A stretch of 64,000 nucleotides of DNA from Strongylocentrotus droebachiensis (Eukaryota > Echinodermata > Echinoidea > Camarodonta > Strongylocentrotidae). The position numbers and the translations under genes are program-made. The notes beneath the pieces are model-generated. The model was not told the DNA's origin. It made no database searches and saw only the letters and a list, made by a program, of their open reading frames with translations. Shown here in pieces: positions 1 to 11,182 of the stretch. Positions within the stretch are counted from its first letter, which is position 1; every line of letters starts with the position of its first letter. The stretch spans positions 310,001 to 374,000 of the forward strand of contig JAVYIG010000648.1 of assembly GCA_035222895.1 (NCBI GenBank). The letters are read 5' to 3'.

Positions 1-1676
1 CGGCTTGAAGGTTGCAAGAACAGATGTTGATGGATTTGTATTGCTCATCGTAAAATGTTTTTGATATAGTTTTTTGTGTTTTTACAGTCTGTCTGTTCGA
101 GTGCGCTTTTTTCCCGATTTATGTAAAACCTTTCTATAAAGGTTAGCCAAATGAAACAGAAATCTTTGCGACTGTAGGTAGTTGGGATTTCCAGACGCAT
201 TTTCCTTGATGATAGACAGACGGATGACCTTTTAAGTTAGATATACACTATATCAAGGTATAAATTCAGGGGCTCTAAGACTTTAATTCCTTCCAGAGGG
301 ACTTGTACCATCTTCGCGTTGTATTGGGAAGTAAACTAGTAATACCAATATATTAAGCTACACTTCTGAGCTGCTACACCTGCTTTTGATCGTGCGAGGG
401 GCAGGGTTATCACCCATGTGACACCTCTATGCAAACATGAATATGATCAGGGCGTATAGTCAGGAAAATACTGTTTCTTTTTCTATTCCGTGACATGCAT
501 AAACATCAAGAAACCTGTTTAAGTTGGGGTGCCTTTTGTCAACCAAACAATCACGAAGTTACGGGGTGGCACATTAATATACTACGGAACATCAGGCCTG
601 ATGATGATCATGCACTATGGCGTGTGTCGATCCAATAAAGAGGACCTTGTTTGTTTTGTTTTTTTTGGGGGGAGGGGCACTGGTCTTACTAGATGGATGC
701 CATGCGAGAGAATCGATTGAGGGAAAAGGGTTGACTGTTGATAAGGAGACAATTATTATTAGGCCTACATATTCTCATTGCTGCCTCTTCCCTCTTTATC
801 GTTCTCTCTTTGATTCATTCATGATGTTTCCCCAGTCGAAGGAGGGGGTGCCTCTATCTTCTGTAGCTCCGCCATTGAACTTACAGGGTAAAGTGTTATA
901 CTTGTCATCTTCCATTTTTCTAAAGCATCTCACACCACCCGGAGAGAAGAGACTTTCGAAGAAAAGGAAACATGATAACATTTCGATAGATATTAGCGAA
1001 GATTGTGACAGACGACGGCTTTTTAGTGACTTGAGGGAAATGGCTTCTTTCATAATGGAGGGTTAAACTGCGTTCTACCTTATTCTACAATACTGGAATT
1101 GAAAATATAACAAAAGGTTTTCTAACCTGAACTCTTCATAAATATTATCCTGAGGGAATCTGACACATAGTGCTGTGGAAGGACTCCGTTACCGTGAATT
1201 TAGGACTTGATGTCACATCTGATTTTCAAGTACATGTATGTATCCATTTTGTGTGCAGTTTTAGTGGGATTCTGCGAGGGCACAGCATCCAAGGAAACAT
1301 GTATGAATCATGCTAATCAAATCTGGCGGGGTTTCCTGAAACAAAACATGAATTCTCTTCCTACGACTCTATCTTCAAATCTTTCTTTCAGAATCAGATT
1401 GATGTTGAGGTGTTTTTAAAAGCTTAATATACCGAGCATGCACATGATGCATATTGTGAGAACTTTTGTAACAAACATCGGTGCTAGGAGTAATTATTCT
1501 ACGCAACTGTTCTTTTCAATTTCTCTATCGGTTGGGTGAGGGGGTGCCACTTGCTACACCCCCATACATCTAAGAAAGTTTAACTTTCAATTGGAATCGA
1601 GGAATGTATGATCAACTTGGAAACAAATGCATTCCTCCTATCATTGGAAGTTAATGTATTGTAGGAAAAATAATAT
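1..1676. other. Unassigned stretch
   Basis: No exon or repeat is supported. A signal-peptide-like frame at 1216-1300 and a long odd frame at 617-1066 are discussed elsewhere and not accepted as genes. No match to other parts of the window is seen. Confidence 0.5.
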
Positions 1677-1814
1677 TTAAACGGCAAATTTTACGTCTAA
1701 TGGCTCGGAGAAGGGAGCCCGGCGATGTCTATTATCGTCACCCACGCGCTCCGTCGCAGACGATCGCCCGCTAAGCGTGCGAAGCGGACGAGCTAGACGA
1801 CGCGAGAACCGCCT

Positions 1815-3517
1815 GTAATATTTGCAATGACGACCTTCGTCATTGCCTTGTTTTCGTTCACATTCTGCCCCATTAATATTCTCCTCCTTAGTAGTGTTTT
1901 CCTTATCGTCCAAAAATCCCATTCGTTTTGCACGTAGTGCTTGTCATTCCTAGTTAGGTGCTTTCCTCATGTCCTTTTTCTTTCAAATTTCATAGACATA
2001 GTCTCTAACATCTCATCAAGGTCACTACATTCTTCGATTTTTGAAATCACTCATGCATAACCGTCCAGGCGCCATTTTGTCCGTTTCTGGTCCATTTTAA
2101 GGCCTTTCTTTGTTCCTTCCTATCTCCACTATCCTAGACCCTACAAACTTCTAACAAATTCCTCTAGATAGACTAAGAGATGTTCTTTTATGTGCGACGT
2201 ATAACCTGACCTTCAAAATGCCATCTTCGTACTCAAAATTCAAATCTGAAACCGACTTCGTCAAAAATCTCTCAAGTTCTTGAAAAATTGACCCCTAAAT
2301 AATCTAAAACTGCCATAACTTTCTCATATGAATTACGTTTTGTATTTAAATCTCACAGTATCTTTATCTCATAATTGCACATAGCCAGTTCAAATTTCAC
2401 GCTCCAATGGCTTTGCAAAACATAAATAGCGCCCTCTAAAGTTCTGGGAATTGGCTGTCTTTCTGTGGCCGTATCTCCATTATGGCTTGGCAAATCCGTA
2501 CCCTTTTTTGGATTTAGATACTTGAAGATATGCCCTTTCCAGCCATATACAAAATTATATACCCTAACACTGACCGACTTTGAGAAAAATGCCCTCCAAA
2601 TTCGCCATTTTCAAGAAAATTCCAAAATAACTTAAACTTGCTCTAAAATGGCGATCTTTATACCTACATCAATGAAACTTGGCACACATATGTATCCATA
2701 TACGGGACAACTGTCTGCCAAGTTAAATAAATTGTAATGCCCTCGTCGCAAAGTTATCGCCAAAAATGATGAATTTACTATGCATTACGTAATAGCGCGT
2801 TTAATGCGTGCAATACATTGCGCGGAGATAACAATGGTGTCAAACTGACCGCAATGAAGTGCCCTTTTGCATGATACCAAGTATAGTATATGTTCACACA
2901 GAAAATTGTGAGTAAATCGCATTTGAACAAAAGTCACTATACGAATTCCGCCGAGTTTCCGCCCGAATCTAACACGTATCGGCTATGACGTCATTTTTTC
3001 AGACTGCTTTTCGCCCCTTAAACGTCCTTTTTTTTTCTTGAAAATTTGCAGTGACATGCCGAGTTTCAATACGCAGGGCACCTCTTGGCCGGATTTTTGA
3101 AATTGGTCAAGGGGGCCATTTAAGACGCTATTTTGTCCTATAAATCTATTTTACATCACGTGTTTCGATAGGATTATCATAGAAAAAAAAGAGTGATTTA
3201 CAATAACAACCATGAAATTCTCTTTCTAATGATACCAAATACGGCCCATAAAGAGACGTAAAGAGAGAGAGAAAAAACAATTTAACTCCGGTCATAATAC
3301 AGATCCTGTACGTTTTCCGCCCATTCATTACACGCATTGTCTATGGGGCATATCGGGTTCACGCTTTTGGCCCCCAGAACGATGTTTATTGCAATGACGA
3401 ACATGCACCAAATCCCCTTGGTTTTTGCACGCAGTGCTTGCGAGCCCTTTCTAGGTTCTTTCCCCTATCCCAATTTCTTTCAAACTTCGTAGGCATAGTA
3501 CCATCCCATCAAGGTCA
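1815..3517 (+). repeat. Long interspersed repeat R, copy 1
   Basis: GCAATGACGACCTTCGTCAT near 1825, TTTTGCACGTAGTGCTTGT near 1930, CCGTCCAGGCGCCATTTTGT near 2060 and GACCGACTTTG near 2572 recur in the same order at 63188-64000. A second partial unit starts near 3390 (TTTTTGCACGCAGTGCTTGC) and is split by the hAT element. No coding frame is conserved between copies. Type unknown. Confidence 0.75.
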
Positions 3518-3525
3518 CTGTTGAG

Positions 3526-4388
3526 CAGGGGCGGCGATCCCGGGGGGGACGGGGGGGACACGTCCCCCCCCCTCAAAATTTGAAAAATGCAAAAAAAATG
3601 TATAGCAAATACTGACTAAAGACTGCAACACACTTTTAGGTTCTGGAGGGCCAAAGAGTGCACGTTTAGACAAATAAGAATGCAAAATTTGCCTCGCTCG
3701 GAAGCTACGCTCCCTCACACTGGCTTGATGGGGGAGGGGGGCAGCTAGATGCCCCCCAATTAAAATTCAAACGTGGTTTATTTCTAATTCGATACCAGTG
3801 ATTTACAAATGTTGCTAACATGGCATGATTTTTTCCGGCCTGAGCTTCCGGGGGCTCTGCACCCTGGTTGCTCATCTGACCGTTATTAAATGCCTAAAAC
3901 CCCTGAGCTTTCGGGGGCTCCGCCCTCTGGACCCCACCAAGGGCCCAAAGGCGGGCCAGCCTCTGGATGCTCATCTGATCGTAATTTAATGCCTAAAACC
4001 CTTGAGCTTCTGGGGGCTCCGCCCTGGACCCAACTCTAATTTGTTACCTGTATGCCAGTGTCACATAAGCTATCAAAATATGCTCATCTGACCGTAATTA
4101 AAATTAATGTTTAAAACCCCTAAGCCCCCCTGGACCCCACGCCAATTTATACTCCACTTGCTTCGCTCTACTTTATCGTAAATACTTTACCCCCCCCCCC
4201 CCACTTTGAAAAACGTTCCATGGGGCCTGCATGTAATGTGTAAGAGTGGTGGTGATGCGGATTTTTTTCTTCTGCCCCCCCCCCTCTCCCCCCCCCCCCA
4301 AAAAAGAGACGTTTTTGCTCATTATGTCACTGCTCCCTTGTCCCTCGCATTTCGTCCCCCCGGTCGTGAAAAGAAATCGCCGCCCCTG
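3526..4388. mobile_element. Non-autonomous hAT-type element, 863 bp, 8-bp target duplication
   Basis: The left end CAGGGGCGGCGATC and right end GATTTCTTTTC-side CGCCGCCCCTG are inverted copies. The flanking 8 bases CTGTTGAG are identical at 3518-3525 and 4389-4396. TIRs beginning CAGGGGCG and an 8-bp duplication are characteristic of hAT transposons. The interior has no transposase, and carries G/C runs and a tandem block of about 3 units with GGGGGCTC (3840-4130). It interrupts a copy of the long repeat seen at 1815 and 63188. Confidence 0.85.
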
Positions 4389-4396
4389 CTGTTGAG

Positions 4397-4520
4397 GCCT
4401 TTCTTTCGCCCACCTATCTCCAATATCACAGAAGCTACAGACTTCGTGCAAATTGTTCTGGATAGTCCGAGAGAAGCTCTTTCGTTTGACACGTAGAAAC
4501 ATGGCGTCATTGCACGCACA
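4397..4520 (+). repeat. Continuation of repeat R after the hAT element
   Basis: GGCCTTTCTTTCGCCCACCT and the AAATTGTTCTGGATAGTCCG segment match repeat R near 2100-2200, so this is the right part of the unit interrupted at 3525. Confidence 0.65.
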
Positions 4521-4599
4521 TCGTTGTGACACGATTGCATTTCTAGTTCTACCTGACATCGTGACATGTCTGGCTTGTCATTCACTCCAAGAGGAACAT

Positions 4600-5210
4600 T
4601 AGAATACTCACTGTCTCATCGTCCATTGTTGTCTGAGGGTATAGTATAGAGCGTACCTGGATAGACTAAGTGGCTCCCAGCGTGTTCCTTTCCGCCTTTC
4701 AAGCGTCTTGGAATTCGAAACGGGGGAAAATGCTCTCTTTTTGACAGTTGCTTGTCTTATCTGTTTGTCAGTCTCGAATAAAACGTCTTCTTTTCCTTTA
4801 TATATGTGTCTGTGTTTCTTCTCAGAGACAGAGTGTAAGCCGAGGACGGAAGGGGCGGGGGTGGGGGTGGGGGGTTGGATAGTTCACCTTCGACGGAAAG
4901 AATGACTTAAATCTTCTAATTTTACCGTTCCATTTCTTTTCCTTTCTTTTCCATCCTATTTTATATATTTGTACCACCCTACTTTCTAGCCCGGCCTGTT
5001 ATTTCCATGTCATGATATTTTTAGACAATTTCAGCCATGTCTAACAAGTTTTGTCATACCCTTGACCCGCACTTTCTCCGTCCAGTTTCTCTTTTGATCC
5101 ATTCATAAAATTGGTTTGGCAGTTCCCGCGCCACTAGAGCATACAGCTTACTTGCACTTTTCTTCTCTTTTTTTCATCCTGGGTTTCGTTTATTTATATT
5201 TATATATTTA
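4600..5210. other. Unassigned stretch
   Basis: Pyrimidine-biased on the + strand in its second half, with a GGGGGTGGGG tract near 4860. No gene or mobile-element end is recognised. Confidence 0.5.
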
Positions 5211-5212
5211 TA

Positions 5213-5475
5213 TCTCTATTTTGCTCTCTCTCTCTCCCGCTCCTTCGTCCTTCCCCTCTATACTGCTCTCCCTTTGTTTCGTATCCTCCCGCCTTCTAAG
5301 GTAGAAGATATTTTACTGTCGTTAGTATTCCTCTCTCATCAACTCATCCATAACTTTTTATCGATCTTCGCCTACTTATAAACGTCTCTATTTTGCTCTC
5401 TCTCTCTCTCTCTCCCGCTCCTTCGTCCTTCCCCTCTATACTGCTCTCCCTTTGTTTCGTATCCTCCCGCCTTCC
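5213..5475 (+). repeat. Duplicated pyrimidine-rich block
   Basis: A block of about 85 bases starting CTCTATTTTGCTCTCTCTC and ending CGTATCCTCCCGCCTTC occurs at about 5213 and again at about 5386, with a short CT microsatellite in each. The second copy has a longer CT run. Confidence 0.75.
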
Positions 5476-5555
5476 TGACATTATACTATGGTACGTGTCA
5501 GAACTTGGCAGCCAGTGTTTGTGCTGAGCAACCTAGCCTACAGTATATATATATA

Positions 5556-5582
5556 CTAGCAGGACCCGTGGAAAATCCACGG
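5556..5582 (-). mobile_element. Candidate Helitron 3' end
   Basis: On the minus strand a perfect hairpin CCCGTGGATTTTCCACGGG is followed after 5 bases (TCCTG) by CTAG and then T within an AT-repeat target. Helitrons end in a short hairpin, a few bases, CTRR, and insert between A and T. The 5' end and any Rep/helicase coding are not identified, so the element body to the right is undefined. Confidence 0.4.
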
Positions 5583-5744
5583 GATTCTAGGGGAGGTCCG
5601 GGGGTGGGGGGTTAAATAGAGGCCTATGTGCTATCGAAAATAAAATTAGATTGTTTTTTTTATAGTCTATTTGTATACTACACGCTGTTTGACCTTGAAT
5701 GGCGCACCGTAAAACAAACTGTCAGGTATGATCTTGCATAATTA

Positions 5745-7165
5745 CGATTTATTTGCGTTATTATTGTTGTGATTTCAATGTAGTTTTCGTGTAAAGACTA
5801 AAAAGGCAGAAGCTTGGATTATGATTGTATGTTGGCATTGTTCACCAAATTTGTATAATAATTTTCAAAGTAAAGATTTTACGCGAACAATCTGACGGTT
5901 TATGCCAATATGTAGCAGTCAGCTGCATGCAGTGCACAAATTGACTCGACTGTGTGTGTGACTGTGAGCGTAGAATCCAGTGAACAATTTTTTTTTTTTC
6001 GGGTGCTCGATCTATATCAAATTTTGGGGAAATTTTCGGGGGTTACTTTTTCAACTTTCGGGGTTTTTTTTTCTTGGGCTAATTTTTCATTAATTCATTT
6101 AAGGAGAGTTTGTTTAGTTTGGTAGCGTAGTGTTACGTAAAAAAGGCGTACTTTCTGCGTCAAGTTTCTTCGCCGAAAGTACGCGAATTGTTTAAAACAT
6201 ATTAAATTGCCTAAAACCCCTGAGCCTTCGGGGGTTCGGTTCAGCCCTTTGAACCCGTGGACACCACGCCTGCAACGCGAATTGTTTAAAACATATTAAA
6301 TTGCCTAAAACCCCTGAGCCTTCAGGGGTTCGGTTCAGCCCTTTGAACCCGTGGACACCACGCATGCACTCAACTCGCTTTGGGCTACTTGAACCCCCCC
6401 CCCCCCCCTCCATACTGTGAAAAACGTTTTAATGCATTGATTTTATGCAAGAACTGTATCATAGTAAAAGTATTATCATGTTTTTAAACCACCATGACGA
6501 CCGTCCGATTTTCTTGTGAAAACGTTACTTTGAAAAATGATTTGATTTTATGCAAGAACTGTATCATAGTAAAAGTATTATCATGTTTTTAAACGACCAT
6601 GAGTTGACGACCGTCCGATTTTCTTGTGAAAACGTTACTTTGAAAAATGATTATCGAAATTCAGTATACAACTATGCATGGTTAGAATAATCACAATCTA
6701 AGCTCAGGTTTCATACCTGTATTCACGAAACTATATTGAAATCGGGGCAATAATAGCAATTTCAGAGTGTTGTTTACTCTCCTTACACCATGTGCACAGG
6801 CCTAGCTACTCCGGTCACCGCTACTCCAGGCTCACACACTCAGCTCCGAAATCACCGGCGATCGACAGCAGCGCTCAGCTGCAGTGCAGTGGCAATACAC
6901 CACACGTGTGTACGTGTGGACTCAAGGCGTACTATCACATCTATTTGCGCTATTATTGTTGTGATTTCGATGTAGTTTTCATGAAAAGACCAATAAAACA
7001 GAAGCTTGGACTTTGATTATGTTGTCATAGATCACAGAATTTGTATAATTACTTTCAGAGTAAAGATTTTACGCGAAAATAGGTCCATGGTTTGCGCCAG
7101 TTGTAGCAATCGCCTCGACTCGAATCGACTGTACTGTGTGCATGTGTGTGACCTGAGCGTGTAAT
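5745..7165 (+). repeat. Direct repeat pair, about 220 bp each, 1.2 kb apart
   Basis: TATTATTGTTGTGATTTC, CAGAAGCTTGGA and AAAGATTTTACGCGAA followed by a GTGTGTG stretch appear at about 5745-5965 and again at 6945-7165 in the same order. The intervening bases include the tandem blocks at 6181-6660 and no gene. Confidence 0.65.
6181..6660 (+). repeat. Two adjacent tandem duplications (94 bp and 105 bp)
   Basis: ACGCGAATTGTTTAAAACAT at 6181 recurs at 6275, and GATTTTATGCAAGAACTG at 6439 recurs at 6544. The 94-bp unit contains CCTGAGCCTTCGGGGGTTCG, similar to the tandem units inside the hAT element at 3840-4130, so this may be another hAT remnant. Confidence 0.75.
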
Positions 7166-7262
7166 ACACGTACACTGCACTATGGGCGCCTGGTCTACAA
7201 AGAATATCCTATTGTAAGATGCCTTACTCGAGGAACGCCCGCACCCGTTGCAATAAGATTTG

Positions 7263-7640
7263 CTACACCCGTTGACGCGAGTGGATTCTCGTCCAATGTG
7301 TGTCTCTTCGTCTCTCTTTGATAATTAGACAGAGGGCGGGAGCACGCCTTGCCGACTCGCTCTCACGGGTTCGTCGCCTCCTTGCAATCCACCACGCTCG
7401 CCGATCTCTCGTCCGCCCGTCCTCCCGGCACCCCGAAACCGCGTTTAACGGCATGGACGTCGATCGCGGGGTCGAGGTGGCACGCGGGTTACGGGAGACA
7501 GGCCTCGTGGAATTGTGCCGCCGTCCCCGCGCCACAGCGCAGGAGGCGGGCGGGGTCGGGGAAAGACGTTTTTGAGGAACCGTTTTGTCCCGTTTTGGAC
7601 CCCCCGCGGCGATTTTGCGTATTAATAATATAGATACATA
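7263..7640. other. GC-rich island, no recognised gene
   Basis: A block rich in CCG, GTCG and CGCGG words stands out from the AT-rich surroundings. Frames are open on both strands (129 codons on the minus strand, 91 on the plus), but all are Arg/Pro/Ala-rich, as expected from composition, and I recognise no family. It could be a GC-rich mobile fragment or a degraded rDNA-like or protein-coding insertion; I cannot decide. Confidence 0.4.
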
Positions 7641-7792
7641 TGGAGGAATCATTGAAATCAGGCCAGTTCAATCCAATTCTTTGTGATGTGAGAGATGATG
7701 AGAGCTAGGGCTTAGAGTCCAAGTGTATGTCCAGTGAATGTAGTTATGGCTTACGTCGAAAGGGTGCGGTGCGGCGCGGTGTGGTGAGTTCA

Positions 7793-7911
7793 ACGCATCC
7801 ATTCGAGAAAAGCCCCCCGCTATACTCGAAAGGGTGCTTAATTGAGAACAGAGTACCGTCTTAACACACCCTTTCGTGAAAAGCGGGGGGTCTTTTCTCG
7901 AAAGGGTGCGT
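7793..7911. repeat. Inverted repeat, about 120 bp
   Basis: CGAGAAAAGCCCCCCGC at the left and GCGGGGGGTCTTTTCTCG at the right are complementary, and CGAAAGGGTGC occurs three times around it. It looks like a small foldback element; no target duplication could be defined. Confidence 0.55.
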
Positions 7912-8330
7912 CGACTAGTCTTTCACATCAGTCGTTTAAAATGTTTAAGGAATAGAAATGTCGTTTTATAAATTGAAATAATCAAAATTGAAACTACTTT
8001 TTACGTAGTCTAGCAGATCAGGCGTTTATAAGAATTAAATCAGTAAATAAAAAGTAACACAATGAAATAACTTAAATATTTGAAAAATGTCAAATATAGG
8101 TATTTAGCTAGTTTTACATATCAGTCGTTTATTTATTGAAATAAAAAATAATATCTGTTTCTTTTTTTGTATGGAATTCAGTTTTTAAATGTTAACTAGT
8201 CTTGCATAACTGTCGTTAAATTACAAATAAAAATCAATTGCCATTTTACTTAATAAGACACACGTTCATGTATTTGTTAAGTCTTGCTGAAAAACTGTAG
8301 GGGTGCACATGCTTTTTCATGTTTTTTTAA
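7912..8330. other. Unassigned AT-rich stretch
   Basis: Strongly AT-rich. Segments like TAGTCTTTCACATCAGTCGTT recur loosely at 7917, 8109 and 8198, suggesting an old degenerate tandem repeat of roughly 90-190 bases. No coding potential. Confidence 0.4.
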
Positions 8331-9380
8331 AAAGACAAAATATAATAAAAAGTTTGATATAAAATTCAACATATTGAATACTTTTCAATAAACATTACAC
8401 TATTATAGTATAGTAAAAATGAAGGCCTCATGGTGAATTCAAAAGAGATGGTTACTTGCATGGGTCTGATCCTCTCACCCCCTCTCTGTTTGCCAAAACA
8501 AATTGAAATTATCTTTTATTGTCTATATCATCTGAAAATGTATTCAGCACCGTCATATATGCCATCTATAATGATTGTTATCACATCCACACAAATTTAA
8601 ATTTAAGGAAAGTCACATTCTTTCACATAATATGCCCTTCTTTAGTTCAAAATAAATGTGTCACCCTCATAATCAGTATCCAATTAAGACAGCAACAAGA
8701 CATACCGAATCAACATTTACTCGCACACCGGTTCAACTTTTCTACAAACTTCGTTATTGATGCTAATTAATAAGACAAAATATAATAAAAAGTTTGATAT
8801 AAAATTCAACATATTTAATACTTTTCAATAAACATTACACTATTATAGTATAGTAAAAATGAAGGCCTCATGGTGAATTCAAAAGAGATGGTTACTTGCA
8901 TGGGTCTGATCCTCTCACCCCCTCTCTGTTTGCCAAAACAAATTGAAATTATCTTTTATTGTCTATATCATCTGAAAAATGTATTCAGCACCGGCATATA
9001 TGCCATCTATAATGATTGTTATCACATCCACACAAATTTAAATTTAAGGAAAGTCACATTCTTTCACATAATATGCCCTTCTTTAGTTCAAAATAAATGT
9101 GTCACCCTCATAATCAGTTATTATCCAATTAAGACAGCAACAAGACATACCGAATCAACATTTACTCGCACACCGGTTCAACTTTTCTACAAACTTCGTT
9201 ATTGATGCTAATTAAAAAGACAAAATATAATAAAAAGTTTGATATAAAATTCAACATATTGAATACTTTTCAATAAACATTACACTATTATAGTATAGTA
9301 AAAATGAAGGCCTCATGGTGAATTCAAAAGAGATGGTTACTTGCATGGGTCTGATCCTCTCACCCCCTCTCTGTCTCCAG
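8331..9380 (+). repeat. Tandem repeat, about 440-bp unit, 2.4 copies
   Basis: The unit starting AGACAAAATATAATAAAAAG begins near 8332, 8772 and 9217 (periods 440 and 445). It contains CTCATGGTGAATTCAAAAG and TCCTCTCACCCCCTCTCTGT. The third copy is cut near 9376, where a purine-rich tract begins. The frames in it are incidental. Confidence 0.85.
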
Positions 9381-9389
9381 GGGGTCAAG

Positions 9390-9660
9390 CGGGCCTTGCC
9401 CCCCCCCCCCCCCGCAAAAAAGGAAAGAGAGAGAGAAGGAAAAGAAGGGGAAAAGAGAAAGGGAAAGAAAGAAGAGGAAGAAGAAAAGAAAAGGGGGAAG
9501 AAGGAGACCGGGGGAGAGAGAAGAAAGGAAAGGGAAAGAGAAAGGAAAAGAGCAGATAAAGGGAAAGAAGAAAGGTAGGGGAGATCAATTGTGATTTTTC
9601 CCGCAAACAAAGTGTAGATTGGGGGGGGGGGGATGGGCACTGGGGTACTGATAGGGGAGG
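9390..9660 (+). repeat. Purine-rich low-complexity tract
   Basis: A C run followed by about 170 bases of A and G (AGGAAAGAGAGAGAAGG and similar), then a G run. Its open frames on both strands are composition artefacts. Confidence 0.7.
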
Positions 9661-10346
9661 GGGGACTTGGGGAAATAACACTCAAACATGGTTTATGTTT
9701 AATTCCATAACAGTCATTTACAAATAATGCTGAAATTACATAATTTCAGAGATTTTTCCTCACTCTTTAGTAAATTATACTTTTTCATGCGTTTGTTGGA
9801 AAATGACAAATTCCTAAATTTCCAGTCAGACAAGAAATATGTTTTTTTGAGTTGCCTACATGTCAGGGCCCGCGAAACGGCGGGGATCGGAAGCTTTGAG
9901 CTCCCTCCCCCCCCCCCTTGCACCTTATTATGCACCTTATTTATTTAGAATATGCAGCATAGGTATTAAAGGGAGTGTGTCATAATGAATCTATGTGTCT
10001 TTCCCGTGGGCCTACTCGGTGCTAATCGGGTGACTACGGACGACGCGACTGCAGCATTCACGTGTGTGCAACATATATGCGAAACCGAAGCGTGAGGAGA
10101 ACTTTGGTCCGTTTCACGGATGCTCCAGTTAATCAAGCCTGTTCGTTTACAATTAAATTGTCCACAAAAAAACGTAGATGGCGTTAACCACTTTTTCCCA
10201 TGATACACTCCTATTAAATCAATCGACACCCCTTGCATTGTCTACCCAAATTATTTCATAGCCTCCACCTACATGATAGTCATAACTTAATCAGTCGTAG
10301 AAGGATGTTTATAAAAACAGTCACTAAGTAACATAAGCCTAACCCT
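9661..10346. other. Unassigned stretch
   Basis: Nothing coding. CATGGTTTATGTTTAATTCC near 9688 resembles CGTGGTTTATTTCTAATTCG inside the hAT element (3772), so part of it may be an old hAT fragment. Confidence 0.4.
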
Positions 10347-10920
10347 AAAGCCTCTTTCACATCGGATCTGCGTAAAGTTGCGTAGTGTGGATACTGACTA
10401 CGCCTAAATTAGTCAGCGTATTCTAGAAAGAAAAAAAAAGTTGCTTTGGCGTAGTACCTGAGTAGGTTATGCGCAGGCTGGCGTACGATGGTGTATGGTT
10501 ACGTACCATGTGCAGAGGCACCGCGTACCTAAGGCGTATGCCATTGGCGTACCTACGTGTACGATTGCGTCTAACAAGCGGAGGGTTGCGTATTTATACG
10601 TAGGCCTGACGTACATGTTTGCTTACGTTTGCGTACGGTTGCTTACTGTGTGCGCAAGCTTTTACTGCTTCGTCGGACTGGCATAGGGTAGCGTACTGTT
10701 GCGTAGACTTGCGTAAAAAATGCGTACTTTCTGTGTCTAATGTTTACATCGAAAGTACGCCAAAAATTTAAACATGTTTAATTTTTTGCGTCCATCTCGC
10801 GTACCCCTTTGCGTCCCCCAGCGTATAGTTACGTAGGCCAGCGTAGGGCAGCGTACGCTCGGCGTAGTCGGTACGCAACACTATGCAACTTTACGCATGG
10901 CCCGGTGTGAAAGGGGCTTA
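10347..10920. mobile_element. Foldback element with GCGTAC-rich core, about 574 bp
   Basis: The left end AAAGCCTCTTTCACAT and right end GTGTGAAAGGGGCTT are inverted, with GCGTAAAGTTGCGTAGTGT complementary to ACACTATGCAACTTTACGC further in. The core repeats GCGTA and TACGC motifs many times. It ends 164 bases before the first recognised exon. Next to its right end is a short CCCTAA triplet repeat. Confidence 0.75.
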
Positions 10921-11083
10921 AGTCCCTAACCCTAACCCTAATCGATGCACACGGTACTGTATCGGAAACATGATATGCAAACTAGTTACCTTATCTACAT
11001 TACGTAAGTGGCCATTTTTAGACACGTGCCTATATGATTTAATAGTGTCTACCGTTTTATACTAACTAGACCCTTTCTGCCAG

Positions 11084-11182
11084 GGGAGTTTGGACATGGT
11101 CAACATGAGTACGTCTATTACGCAACAGACAGTGCTCCAAGTCGAAACATGAACATCTGTAAAGTCCGTTTTTTTGTCGAAG
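11084..11182 (+). CDS. Exon 1 in window: second half of an HYR domain
   Basis: Residues 1-33 of the window protein. The strand EYVYYATDSAP and the closing MNICKVRFFVE fit the end of the HYR fold (Tyr-x-Ala-x-Asp, then Cys-x-x-x-Phe). The acceptor follows tttctgccag, the donor is gtacgt; both borders are phase 1. The first half of this domain, with its usual CP motif, must be on an upstream exon, and I find none in 11 kb, so the gene extends leftward beyond the window or across a very long intron. The other two frames contain stops. Confidence 0.78.

Noticed and set aside
1..57. Possible end of an exon at the window start (frame reading to GFVLLI)
   Set aside because: Too short to recognise a domain and the donor-like GTAAAA is weak; no support beyond an open frame.
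617..1066. 149-codon open frame on the + strand
   Set aside because: No motif, odd composition around a T/G run, and no splice or promoter support; it overlaps an equally open minus-strand frame.
1677..1922. 81-codon minus-strand frame rich in Arg
   Set aside because: Lies at the border of repeat R and is not conserved in the second copy.
10921..10945. Telomere sequence
   Set aside because: Only about three CCCTAA units; too short, and next to a mobile element in the middle of gene-bearing DNA.
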